In this document: piece after piece, positions 39,139 to 47,677 of the stretch
Layout: every line of letters starts with the position of its first letter
How positions within the stretch are numbered: the stretch's first letter is position 1
Assembly (NCBI GenBank): GCA_010032545.1
Contig: RGPT01000004.1
Span: 1-47,677, forward strand
Origin: Alphaproteobacteria bacterium
Lineage (GTDB): Bacteria > Pseudomonadota > Alphaproteobacteria > Reyranellales > Reyranellaceae
Direction: 5' to 3'
DNA: 47,677 nt
The notes under the pieces: generated by a model
Told to the model about the DNA's origin: nothing
The model's database searches: none
Seen by the model: the letters and a program-made list of their open reading frames with translations, nothing else
Translations under genes and position numbers: made by a program

Positions 39139-40053
39139 ATGTCCGCGCCAACCGCCGACGCGCCCGACGCGCTCAGTCACCTGATCCCCTCGCGGGTCGC
39201 GCGTGGTTTCTTCCTGGCCGTGGTGTCAGGTCTGTTCTTCACCTTCCTCAACGCCTCGGTGAAGGAGCTGGCGGGCGAGATGCCGCCGCTGTTCGTCGCC
39301 TGGGGCCGCTGGCTGGCTGGCGTCGCATTGATCGCGCCTTACCTGATGTGGCGCGTCGGTTTCGCCGGCATGGCGACGCAGGACATGAAGCTCCACTGCT
39401 TCCGCGGCCTCTTCCACACCAGCGGCTATGGCCTGTGGTACGAGGCGGTGGTGTGGCTGCCGCTCGCCACCATGGCGGCGCTGAGCTTCACCGGCCCGAT
39501 TTTCGTCACCGTGGGCGCCGTGATCTTCCTGCGCGAGACCGTGCACTGGCGTCGCTGGGCCGGCGTCGGCGTCGGATTCGTGGGCATGCTGGTGATCGTG
39601 CGGCCGGGCGTCGTCGAAGTGAATCCGGGCATCCTGATGATGCTGGCGGCCGTCCCGCTGATCGCCGGCTCCAATCTCGTGGCCAAGGTCGTGTCGGGCC
39701 GCGACAAGCCCGCCGTCGTCGTGCTGTGGCAGAGCGTGGTGGGCGCCCTCTGCTTCACGCCGTTCGGCCTGTGGTTCTGGCAGACGCCGACCTTGCCGCA
39801 GCTCGCGCTGTTCCTGTCGGCCGGGTTCTTCGGCACGATGGGATACTTCTTCATCACCTGGGCCTACCGCCTGCTCGACATTTCCGCCCTGCAATCCATT
39901 ACATTCCTGGCCATCGTCTGGGCCGCCTTGATGGACGTGGCGGTCTGGGGCAAGACGGCCGACGTCTGGACCTTCGTGGGCGCTGCGATCATCGTGGCGG
40001 CCACGACCTACATCGCCCATCGCGAAGCCGTTGCCGGAGGAAAAAAGAAATGA
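39139..40053 (+). CDS. EamA/DMT family transporter
   Basis: GFFLAVVSGLFFTFLNASVKELAGEMPPLFVAWGRWLAG, LSFTGPIFVTVGAVIFLRETVHWRRWAGVGVGFVGMLVIV. Confidence 0.92.
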   Translation: MSAPTADAPDALSHLIPSRVARGFFLAVVSGLFFTFLNASVKELAGEMPPLFVAWGRWLAGVALIAPYLMWRVGFAGMATQDMKLHCFRGLFHTSGYGLWYEAVVWLPLATMAALSFTGPIFVTVGAVIFLRETVHWRRWAGVGVGFVGMLVIVRPGVVEVNPGILMMLAAVPLIAGSNLVAKVVSGRDKPAVVVLWQSVVGALCFTPFGLWFWQTPTLPQLALFLSAGFFGTMGYFFITWAYRLLDISALQSITFLAIVWAALMDVAVWGKTADVWTFVGAAIIVAATTYIAHREAVAGGKKK

Positions 40054-40820
40054 CCGATCGTCTGGCCGGAAAAGTGGCCCTCATCACCGGCGGCGCGTCG
40101 GGTCTCGGCGAGTGTGCCGCCATCCTGATGGCCCAGGAGGGCGCCCAGGTGGTGATCGCCGACATTCAGGAAGACAAGGGCCGTGCGCTCGCCGCCAGGA
40201 TCGGCAAGGCCGCGCATTTCGTGACGCTCGATGTAACGAGCGAAGACAACTGGCAGGCCGCCATCGCCGAGGCGGTGAAGACCTTCGGCGCGCTGCACGT
40301 GCTGGTCAATTCGGCCGGCATCGGCCTCACCAAGACGGTCGAGGACATCACGCTGGAGGAATGGCGCCGCGTCCACGCCATCGACCTCGACGGCGTGTTC
40401 CTGGGCTGCAAGCACGGCGTGGCCGAGATCAAGAAGCACACGAAGACGCTGGGCGGCTCGATCATCAACATCTCGTCGATCTCGGGCATCATCGCCGGTG
40501 CCAACATGGCGGCCTACAATTCGGCCAAGGCAGGCGTGCGGCTCTTGAGCAAGTCGGTGGCGCTGCATTGCGCCAAGTCGGGCTACAACATCCGCTCCAA
40601 CTCGGTGCATCCCACCTTCATCGACACGCCGATCCTCGATCGCCACCGCGTCCGTTTCGGCCAGGAAGTCATGCAGCAGAAGCTCGGCAAGCAGGTGCCG
40701 ATCGGTCGCCTCGGCCGCCCCGAGGAAGTGGGCTGGGCCCTGGTCTTCCTCGCCTCCGACGAATCGAGCTTCATGACCGGCTCGGAAGTCGTGATCGACG
40801 GCGGCATTTCGGCAATGTGA
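40050..40820 (+). CDS. Short-chain dehydrogenase/reductase (SDR)
   Basis: LAGKVALITGGASGLGECAAILMAQEGAQVVIADIQ, VLVNSAGIG, AAYNSAKAG, VIDGGISAM; ATGA overlap with upstream gene. Confidence 0.95.
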   Translation: MTDRLAGKVALITGGASGLGECAAILMAQEGAQVVIADIQEDKGRALAARIGKAAHFVTLDVTSEDNWQAAIAEAVKTFGALHVLVNSAGIGLTKTVEDITLEEWRRVHAIDLDGVFLGCKHGVAEIKKHTKTLGGSIINISSISGIIAGANMAAYNSAKAGVRLLSKSVALHCAKSGYNIRSNSVHPTFIDTPILDRHRVRFGQEVMQQKLGKQVPIGRLGRPEEVGWALVFLASDESSFMTGSEVVIDGGISAM

Positions 40821-40833
40821 TTCGGAGGATCAA

Positions 40834-41628
40834 ATGCTTCTCTCCCTCAGCGGACGCCGCGTCTACTTTGACCTTGCCGGACCGGCCAACGCGCCGGTCG
40901 TCTGCTTCACCCATTCGCTGAACTCGGACGGTGGCATGTGGGTCGAGCAGATGGTGCCGCTGCTGGCCGCCGGCTACCGCGTGCTGCGGCTCGACATGCG
41001 CGGTCATGGCGGCAGCGCCCCGGTCGCGGGCGACTATACGATGGACGCCCTGGCGGCCGACGTGAAGGGCGCGCTCGACGTGCTGGAAATCAAGAAGATC
41101 CACTACATCGGCCTCTCGATCGGCGGCATGATCGGCCAGGGTTTTGCGCTGGCGACCCCCGACCGGCTACTGTCGCTCTGCCTGTGCGACACGCAGCCCT
41201 CGACGCCGCCCGGCTCGGCCGGCACCTGGGAAGAGCGCAAGGCCACGGTGCGCAGCAAGGGGCTCGCAGCACTTGCCGATGCCACCATGCAGCGCTGGTT
41301 CACCGACGAGTTCAGGCAGGTGAACCCGGTGCGTTGGCGCGAGATCCGCGACACGATCAGCGGCACCACGCCGGAAGGTTCCGCCGGCTGCATGTCGGCG
41401 ATCCAGCATTTCGACTATCTCGACCGCCTCTCCACCATCAAGGTCCCGACCCTGGTGATCTGCGGCGACCAGGACGAAGGCACGCCGCCCGACCGCAACC
41501 AGTTGATCGCCTCGAAGATTCCCGGCGGCCGCTACGAGGAAATCGCCAAGGCGCGCCACCTGCCCAACGTCGAGCGGCCGGAGCAATTCAACCGCATCAT
41601 GATGAGCTGGCTGGGCTCCAACCGTTAG
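40834..41628 (+). CDS. Alpha/beta hydrolase (3-oxoadipate enol-lactonase-like)
   Basis: VVCFTHSLNSDGGMWVEQMVPLLAAGYRVLRLDMRGHGGSAPVAGDYTMDALAADV, GLSIGGMIGQGFA. Confidence 0.9.
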   Translation: MLLSLSGRRVYFDLAGPANAPVVCFTHSLNSDGGMWVEQMVPLLAAGYRVLRLDMRGHGGSAPVAGDYTMDALAADVKGALDVLEIKKIHYIGLSIGGMIGQGFALATPDRLLSLCLCDTQPSTPPGSAGTWEERKATVRSKGLAALADATMQRWFTDEFRQVNPVRWREIRDTISGTTPEGSAGCMSAIQHFDYLDRLSTIKVPTLVICGDQDEGTPPDRNQLIASKIPGGRYEEIAKARHLPNVERPEQFNRIMMSWLGSNR

Positions 41629-41637
41629 GAAGAAGAC

Positions 41638-42804
41638 ATGGATTTCGCCTTCACCGAGCAGCAGCTCGCGATAAAGGACAGCGTCTCCAAGCTGTGCGCC
41701 GAGTTCGACGGCAAGTACTGGCTGAAGAAGGACAAGGAGGGTGGCTTCCCCGAGGACTTCTACAAGGCCATGGCCGACGCCGGCTGGCTCGGCATCGCCA
41801 TGCCGGAGGAATACGGCGGCGCCGGGCTCGGCATCGCCGAGGCCGCGATCATGATGCAGGCGGTGGCCGAGTCGGGGGCGGCCCTGCAGGGCGCCTCGGC
41901 GATCCATCTCAACGTCTTCGGACCCAATCCGATCGTGGTGTTCGGCACCGAGGAGCAGAAGAAGCGCATCCTGCCCGACATCATCAAGGGCAAGGTGAAG
42001 GGCTGCTTCGCCGTCACCGAGCCCGACGCCGGGCTCAACACCACGGCGCTGGAGACCAAGGCCGAGCGCGACGGCAACGCCTATATCGTGCACGGCAAGA
42101 AGACCTGGACCACCACGGCGCAGGTCGCCGACAAGATGCTGCTGATTGCCCGCACCACGCCCAAGGAGCAGTGCAAGCGCCCCACCGATGGCCTGTCGCT
42201 GTTCTACACCGACTTCGACCGCTCCAAGATCGAGGTCCGCGAGATCGAGAAGATGGGCCGCAAGGCAATCGACACCAACCAGGTGTTCATCGACGGATTG
42301 AAGGTGCCGCTCGAGGATCGCATCGGCGAGGAAGGCAAGGGCTTCCACTATCTGCTGCACGGCCTCAACCCCGAGCGCATCCTGATCGCCGCCGAAGCCA
42401 TCGGCATCGGCAAGTGCGCGCTGGCCAAGGCCACGCAGTATGCCAAGGAGCGCATCGTGTTCGGCCGCCCGATCGGCAAGAACCAGGCGATCCAGCATCC
42501 GCTGGCCGAGAGCTGGATGCAGCTCGAGGCGGCGGACCTGCTGACCTTCAAGGCAGCGTGGCTCTACGACAATGGCAAGGAGTGCGGCGCCGAGGCCAAT
42601 TCGGCCAAGTACCTGGGCGCGCGCTGGGCCTACGAGGCCTGCGAGCGGGCGATCCTGACGCACGGCGGCTACGGCTACGCCAAGGAGTTCCATGTCGAGC
42701 GCTTCCTGCGCGAAGTCATGATCGCGCGCATCGCGCCCGTGAGCGAACAGCTGATCCTGTGCTACGTGGCCGAACGCGTGCTGGGCCTGCCCAAGAGCTA
42801 CTGA
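41638..42804 (+). CDS. Acyl-CoA dehydrogenase
   Basis: MDFAFTEQQLAIKDSVSKLCAEFD, GIAMPEEYGGAGLGIAEAAI, CFAVTEPDAGLNTTALETKAERDGNAYIVHGKKTWTTTAQVADKM. Confidence 0.95.
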   Translation: MDFAFTEQQLAIKDSVSKLCAEFDGKYWLKKDKEGGFPEDFYKAMADAGWLGIAMPEEYGGAGLGIAEAAIMMQAVAESGAALQGASAIHLNVFGPNPIVVFGTEEQKKRILPDIIKGKVKGCFAVTEPDAGLNTTALETKAERDGNAYIVHGKKTWTTTAQVADKMLLIARTTPKEQCKRPTDGLSLFYTDFDRSKIEVREIEKMGRKAIDTNQVFIDGLKVPLEDRIGEEGKGFHYLLHGLNPERILIAAEAIGIGKCALAKATQYAKERIVFGRPIGKNQAIQHPLAESWMQLEAADLLTFKAAWLYDNGKECGAEANSAKYLGARWAYEACERAILTHGGYGYAKEFHVERFLREVMIARIAPVSEQLILCYVAERVLGLPKSY

Positions 42805-42811
42805 CCCCCTG

Positions 42812-43933
42812 ATGGACCCTCTTCCCACCTCCGTGCTGCCCGCTGGCGTCCGCTCGCGCATCCTGCCGGGCATCAACGGCCTCGACGTACATGTTCTCGA
42901 AGCGGGCTTCGAAACTCCGGGCCGTCCGCCGGTGCTGCTGCTGCATGGCTTTCCCGAGCTGGCCTACAGCTGGCGCAAGGTGCTTCCGGCGCTGGCGGCG
43001 GCGGGCTATCACGCCTTCGCGCCCGACCAGCGCGGCTATGGCCGCACCACGGGCTGGGACGCCGACTACGACGGCGACCTTGCCTCGTTCCGTTTCCTCA
43101 ATCTGCTGCGCGATGCCATGGGCGTGGTGACCGCGCTGGGCTACCGCTCGGTCGAGGCCGTGGTCGGCCACGATTTCGGCTCGACGGTTGCAGCCTATGC
43201 GGCACTGGTGCGGCCCGATTTCTTCAAGCGCCTGGTGCTGATGAGCTCACCCTTCGCCGGCCCGCCGCCGCTGGCGCCCGCCTCCAAAGGTGCCGACATC
43301 CACGCCGCACTGGCGGCGCTCGCCCGGCCGCGCAAGCATTACCAATGGTACTACTCGACGCGACCCGCCAACGAGAACATGTGGCGCGCGCCGCAGGGTG
43401 TGCATGATTTCCTGCGCGCCTACTACCACCACAAGAGCGCCGACTGGAAAGCCAACAGGCCGTTCGAACTCGCGGGCTGGACGGCTGACGAGCTGGCAAA
43501 GATGCCGACCTACTACATCATGGACCTCGCCCAGGGCATGGCCGAGACGGTGGCAACGGAAATGCCCTCGCCGGCCGAGATCGCCGCCAACAAATGGCTC
43601 ACCGAGGACGAACTCACGGTCTACAGCGGCGAGTACGCCCGCACCGGCTTCCAGGGCGGGCTCAACTGGTACCGCGTGCGCACCGGCGGCCGCTTCGGCG
43701 GCGAACTCGAAGTCTTCGCCGGCCGCACGGTCGACGTGCCCGCGGCCTTCTTCTCCGGTGCCAGCGACTGGGGCATCCGCCAGTCACCCGGCGCGCTGGA
43801 CAAGATGCAGAAGGTCGCCTGTACCAACATGAAAGACGTCCACCTGATCGAGGGCGCCGGCCACTGGGTCCAGCAGGAGCAACCGGACGAGGTCAACCGG
43901 CGGCTGATCGCGTTTCTGCACCGGTCTTCCTAG
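42812..43933 (+). CDS. Alpha/beta hydrolase (epoxide hydrolase/haloalkane dehalogenase-like, Asp nucleophile)
   Basis: PPVLLLHGFPELAYSWRKVLPALAAAGYHAFAPDQRGYGRT, VVGHDFGSTVAAYAAL, C-terminal IEGAGHWVQQEQPDEVNRRLIAFL. Confidence 0.9.
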   Translation: MDPLPTSVLPAGVRSRILPGINGLDVHVLEAGFETPGRPPVLLLHGFPELAYSWRKVLPALAAAGYHAFAPDQRGYGRTTGWDADYDGDLASFRFLNLLRDAMGVVTALGYRSVEAVVGHDFGSTVAAYAALVRPDFFKRLVLMSSPFAGPPPLAPASKGADIHAALAALARPRKHYQWYYSTRPANENMWRAPQGVHDFLRAYYHHKSADWKANRPFELAGWTADELAKMPTYYIMDLAQGMAETVATEMPSPAEIAANKWLTEDELTVYSGEYARTGFQGGLNWYRVRTGGRFGGELEVFAGRTVDVPAAFFSGASDWGIRQSPGALDKMQKVACTNMKDVHLIEGAGHWVQQEQPDEVNRRLIAFLHRSS

Positions 43934-44652
43934 GCGCCGAGCGCGTCCGCGAGTTCGACAAAACTCGACGCGTAAACATCGAACCACGGTTCGGGCGCTA
44001 CGTCCGGCCGAGCCCCGGCCCCGAATTCCAGCGGACGCGCAACGAACGCCGTGCGCATGCCGAACGCGCGCGCGGCCTCGAGGTCGTACTTGTGGCAGGC
44101 GACCATCATGATCTCCTCGGGCCGGTAGCCGAGATAGTCCACCGCGAGCTGGTAGACGGCGGGTGCGGGCTTGTAGCTCTGCGCGAGTTCTGCCGTCAGC
44201 ACCGCATCGAAGGGCAAAGCCGCATGTTTGACCACCGCGACCATGGCGCTCATGCCGGCATTGGAAAGAGTCGAGACGACGAAGCGCCGGCGCAGCCGCG
44301 CGAGGCCTTCGACGCTGTCGGGCCAGGCGTCGAGGCGGCTCCAGATCCGGTTCAGCTCGTCGCGCTCGGCGGTCGTGAAGGCCGCCGATAGCCCCTGTCG
44401 TTCCAGCAAGGCGTCCAGGGTTTCGCGATAGATGTGGTCCACCCGTAGCCACGGCCGCTCGCCAGCGATGATCTGGTCGAGTACCGCGCGATAAAGACCG
44501 CGCCATTCGGCGGACGAGGAGGCCCAGTCGAGGGCGAGGCCTTTGGCTCTGTTCACGCCATCGCCCATGCGCAGAAGAGGTTGGCAGAAATCCGCGCATG
44601 TGCCTTGCACGTCGAAGGTCAGTGCCCGCACCGCTTTCAATGCCTCTCGCAT
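43930..44652 (-). CDS. Haloacid dehalogenase type II (HAD superfamily)
   Basis: RALTFDVQGTCADF, FVVSTLSNAGMSAM, LTAELAQSYKPAPAVYQLAVDYLG, EIMMVACHKYDLEAARAFGMRTAFVARP. Confidence 0.9.
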   Translation of the reverse strand: MREALKAVRALTFDVQGTCADFCQPLLRMGDGVNRAKGLALDWASSSAEWRGLYRAVLDQIIAGERPWLRVDHIYRETLDALLERQGLSAAFTTAERDELNRIWSRLDAWPDSVEGLARLRRRFVVSTLSNAGMSAMVAVVKHAALPFDAVLTAELAQSYKPAPAVYQLAVDYLGYRPEEIMMVACHKYDLEAARAFGMRTAFVARPLEFGAGARPDVAPEPWFDVYASSFVELADALGA

Positions 44653-44791
44653 GTCCGTCCGATCCCCGATTGATCCACCCCGGCTGGTCCGTATAGCCGA
44701 GGCCCGGAGACGGGAGAAGCTCGCGGGAAATATGCTGCTTTTGGCCTGTTTCATGGTTCATCGAGGCAGTGTCGGATGAAAGGATTCTGGC

Positions 44792-46339
44792 GTGACCGAA
44801 GAACGGACTCCTTCCGCGAGCGCCGCCTCTCCCGGCCCCCTTTCGATCGGGGCGTTTCGCGCGGCCGTGTGCAAGGGAAGCGAGCCGCCGCCGTTGCCGG
44901 CCATTGCCCGTCTCGCCTCGTATCGCTGGCTGGTCGTGGGGACCGTGTGCATCGGCGCCTGCATGGGACAGGTCGATGCCAGCATGACGCAGATGCTCCT
45001 GCCCAGGCTCGAGCGCGAGTTCACGGCGCGGCTCAGCACCGTGAGCTGGGTTGCCATCTCCTACCTGCTGACGCTGGCCGCCTTCGTGCCGATCTTCGGC
45101 CGCCTCGCCGACATTTTCGGCCGCAAGCTGATGTACACCGGCGGCTTCCTGATCTTCCTCATCGGCTCGACGCTGTGCGGCTTCGCGACGGACCTCCCGA
45201 TGCTGATCTTCTTCCGGTTTATCCAGGCCACCGGCGCCGCACTGCTGACATCGAACGGCATCGCCATCATCGTCATGGCGACCGGTCCCGAGGAACGCGG
45301 ACGTGCGCTTGGCCTGCTGTCGGCGGCCCAGGCCGTCGGCCTCGGCGCCGGACCGGCCGTCGGCGGCCTGGTGCTGGATACGCTTGGCTGGCAATGGGCA
45401 TTCTGGATCAACGTGCCGGTCGGCCTGACCGGCGCCGTGCTGGGCTGGCTCGTCCTGCCACGGACCAGCCTGTCGCCTATGACGGGCGGCTTCGACTGGC
45501 GAGGTGCGATGCTGATCGCCCCCGCCATGGTCGCGGTCATGGCGGTGCTGAATCAGCTGCACACCTGGGGGCCGACATCGCCCGCCCTGATCGGCTGCCT
45601 GCTGCTGGCCATCGTTCTTCTGTTCCTCTTCGGCCGCACCGAGCGGCGTGCCGCGGCGCCGCTGCTCGACCTGCATCTCCTCAGCAAGCCTGCGTTCCTG
45701 CTCGGCAACATGGCGAACTTCCTGTCGTATGCCGCCTTGTTCGGGGTGTTCTTCGTCATCCCCTTCGCCCTGGTGCGCGTCTACGACGACTCCGGACTGG
45801 CGGCAGGACTGCGGCTGTCGATCCTCCCGGTCGTGCTGGGCCTTATGGCCCCGGTCGGCGGCGCCCTCGCCGACCGGCTGGGCGCCCGCGTGCCGACCTT
45901 CTGCGGCATGGTGATCTGCGTCGCGGGCCTCGCCCTCCTCTATGCCTTTCTCGACGGCTCGCCCGGCAGCCTGCCGCTGGTCATGCTGGCGCTGGCCATC
46001 TTTGGCGCGGGCTAGGGCCTGTTCATCTCACCCAACAGCAGCGCGATCATGGCGACGGCGCCGGCCGACCAGACAGGCCAGGCCGGCAGCGCGCTGAACG
46101 TGGTGCGCTTTCTCGGCATCAGCACCGGCATCTCCGCCGGTTCGACGGTGCTGGCCCTTGGCATGGGAAGAATTGAGGGCAGCACACTGGATGTCGCGCC
46201 GTCGCTGCTCGTCGCCGCCAGCCGCGACGTCATCCTGATGCTGGGGATCCTGGCTGCCCTCGCCGGCCTGATCTCGCTGATTCGTCCGGCGCGCCAAAAG
46301 ACGACCGAAGCGCACCGCGACAGTCACAAGGCCGCATAG
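44792..46339 (+). pseudogene. MFS transporter (14-TM DHA2-like) interrupted by an in-frame TAG at 46013-46015
   Basis: GACMGQVDASMTQMLLPRLEREFTARLSTVSWVAISYLLTLAAFVPIFGRLADIFGRK...LALAIFGAG*GLFISPNNSAIMATAPADQTGQAGSALNVVRFLGISTGISAGSTVL; ORFs 44792..46015 and 46049..46339 share a frame. Confidence 0.85.
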
Positions 46340-46887
46340 ACCGTCGTGACCACCAGCGCTGCGGCGAAGACGCGGTTGACCCGCCGCGACCAGACCGGAT
46401 CGCGGAAAACCCGCGCGAGGACCGCACCGGCCAGCAGCCAGGCGAGGTGGATGAGCACGATCATCGCACCCAGTACCGCGACTTTCGTCCATGGGTCCAG
46501 CATCGAGGCGGCGAACACCGCTGCAATCGCCACATAGGCCTTGGGATTGGCGATGGCGAGCAGCACGCCGCCGGCACAGGAAGGTGCGGCGACGGTTCCG
46601 TCCGGTGTCGACAGCGGCGGCGCGGTCGCAATCCGGAAGGCGAGATAGAGAATGTAGGCGGCAGAGGCCGCGAGCAGCACCGGGGCAAGCTGCGGCACGG
46701 CCAGAAGGACAGCAACCAGCCCGGTTGCCACGGCGAGCAGGACGGCGATGGTGCCCGCGATCAGCCCCGCCAGATAGGGGATCGACCGATGCAGTCCGAA
46801 CGCCGCGCCGACCGCCGTCACGCTGATCGTCGACGGCCCGGGACTGCCCATGACGAGCAAAGACGCAACGATCAGCGACAGCAACAT
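46324..46887 (-). CDS. LysE/RhtB family exporter
   Basis: VMGSPGPSTISVTAVGAAFGLHRSIPYLAGLIAGTIAV, LLAIANPKAYVAIAAVFAA. Confidence 0.92.
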   Translation of the reverse strand: MLLSLIVASLLVMGSPGPSTISVTAVGAAFGLHRSIPYLAGLIAGTIAVLLAVATGLVAVLLAVPQLAPVLLAASAAYILYLAFRIATAPPLSTPDGTVAAPSCAGGVLLAIANPKAYVAIAAVFAASMLDPWTKVAVLGAMIVLIHLAWLLAGAVLARVFRDPVWSRRVNRVFAAALVVTTVYAAL

Positions 46888-46940
46888 GGCAGGAGGCTAA
46901 CGCAGCACCGCACCCGCCGGCTTGAGCGTTCGTGCGGCGT

Positions 46941-47677
46941 CTATTTCGCCCGCCAGCGCGCGGCTTCGGCAGGATCGGCTGTGCAGGCGGCGGCGACCAG
47001 TGCCGCCGTGAGCAGCGTGGCCTGCCTGAGTTCACTTTGCGCCACCTTGTCCCGCGTGTCGGCGGGTGTCAGCACGACGCGCAGATGCGCGGCCGGATCG
47101 TCGAAACCTGCCACCAGGCGGATGGCGGGGATGCCGCCCAGCGCGAAGTTGGCGTGGTCGGAATTGGTCATCAGCGGCCGCACCGTGCGCAGGCTCTGGC
47201 CATTCGCCTCGGCGACCGCCAGCAGGAAGGGCTCGACTCCGGCATAGCCGCTGGAGAGGGCTGCGAGATGAGGGCTGCCGGCCACGGAGTCGAGATTGAC
47301 GTTGAGCGCGATCTTGGCCCGCTCGGCGTCGCTCAGGGATTTCACATACTGCGCCGAACCGGTGAGCGCCCATTCCTCGACGCTGAAGAACATCACCCGC
47401 ACGCCGCGCCGGAAGCCTGCCACCTTGGGCGCAAGCGCGCGCGTGACGGCCAGCACGGAAGCAAGGCCGGTGCCGTTGTCCATGGCGCTCTCCGCCAGAT
47501 CGTGGCCATCGACATGTGCGGAAAGCACCACCCATTCGTCGGTCTGGCCGGGATAGTCGTAGACCAGGGTCTCGGTCTCGGCCGGTCCTTCCTCGGTCTC
47601 GATCGTCATCGTGGCCGTGGACCAGCCCGCGGCACGGCGCGCAAGACGCGCGGCCGTCTCCGGCGAGATGCCGAGGG
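46941..47677 (-). CDS. M28-family metallopeptidase, partial (5' end beyond the window)
   Basis: VVLSAHVDGHDLAESAMDNGTGLASVLAVTRAL, VRVMFFSVEEWALTGSAQYV, LNVNLDSVAG, NSDHANFALGGIPAIRL; frame stays open to the window edge. Confidence 0.9.
   Translation of the reverse strand, partial: LGISPETAARLARRAAGWSTATMTIETEEGPAETETLVYDYPGQTDEWVVLSAHVDGHDLAESAMDNGTGLASVLAVTRALAPKVAGFRRGVRVMFFSVEEWALTGSAQYVKSLSDAERAKIALNVNLDSVAGSPHLAALSSGYAGVEPFLLAVAEANGQSLRTVRPLMTNSDHANFALGGIPAIRLVAGFDDPAAHLRVVLTPADTRDKVAQSELRQATLLTAALVAAACTADPAEAARWRAK

Noticed and set aside
46013-46015. Amber recoding (pyrrolysine or suppressor tRNA) in the MFS gene
   Set aside because: Only one in-frame TAG seen, in a membrane-transporter context; TAG serves as the ordinary stop of other genes here (for example 4477-4479). 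Mutation or sequencing error is simpler.

Overview
No tools were used; all calls come from reading the sequence and the supplied translations. The window has two parts. (1) Bases 1 to ~1,400 are moderate-GC DNA with a 5'-truncated Obg GTPase and the N-terminal third of GatB, resembling a Patescibacteria/CPR-type genome. (2) From ~1,420 to the end is high-GC alphaproteobacterial DNA (Reyranella-like in gene content, by inference). The two parts meet inside gatB, which strongly suggests a chimeric contig. The alphaproteobacterial part is densely coded: short-chain dehydrogenases, cysE, mlaA/mlaC, an ArsR-methyltransferase/metF/split-metH methionine operon, tandem DUF992-like lipoproteins, many acyl-CoA dehydrogenases, CaiB/BaiF CoA-transferases, an SbtA/SbtB-like pair, acyl-CoA synthetase, EamA and MFS transporters, and hydrolases. 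The most notable locus is 30,969-32,858 (minus). There an in-frame UGA sits in a D-U-G-S-C-T-S-C context, the frame stays open for 79 more codons, and a bacterial SECIS-like hairpin follows with G and U at +23/+24 from the UGA. I call this a UGSC-family selenoprotein, which the ORF track cut at the UGA. It is co-directional with a thioredoxin-like (CQTC) fusion protein of unknown function. Several genes are disrupted: a beta-hydroxyacid dehydrogenase missing its NAD-binding domain, a short-chain dehydrogenase with a deletion/frameshift, a TctC/Bug protein with a deletion/frameshift, and an MFS transporter with an in-frame amber codon. These may be assembly errors or real decay. No tRNA, rRNA, CRISPR array or transposase was recognised.
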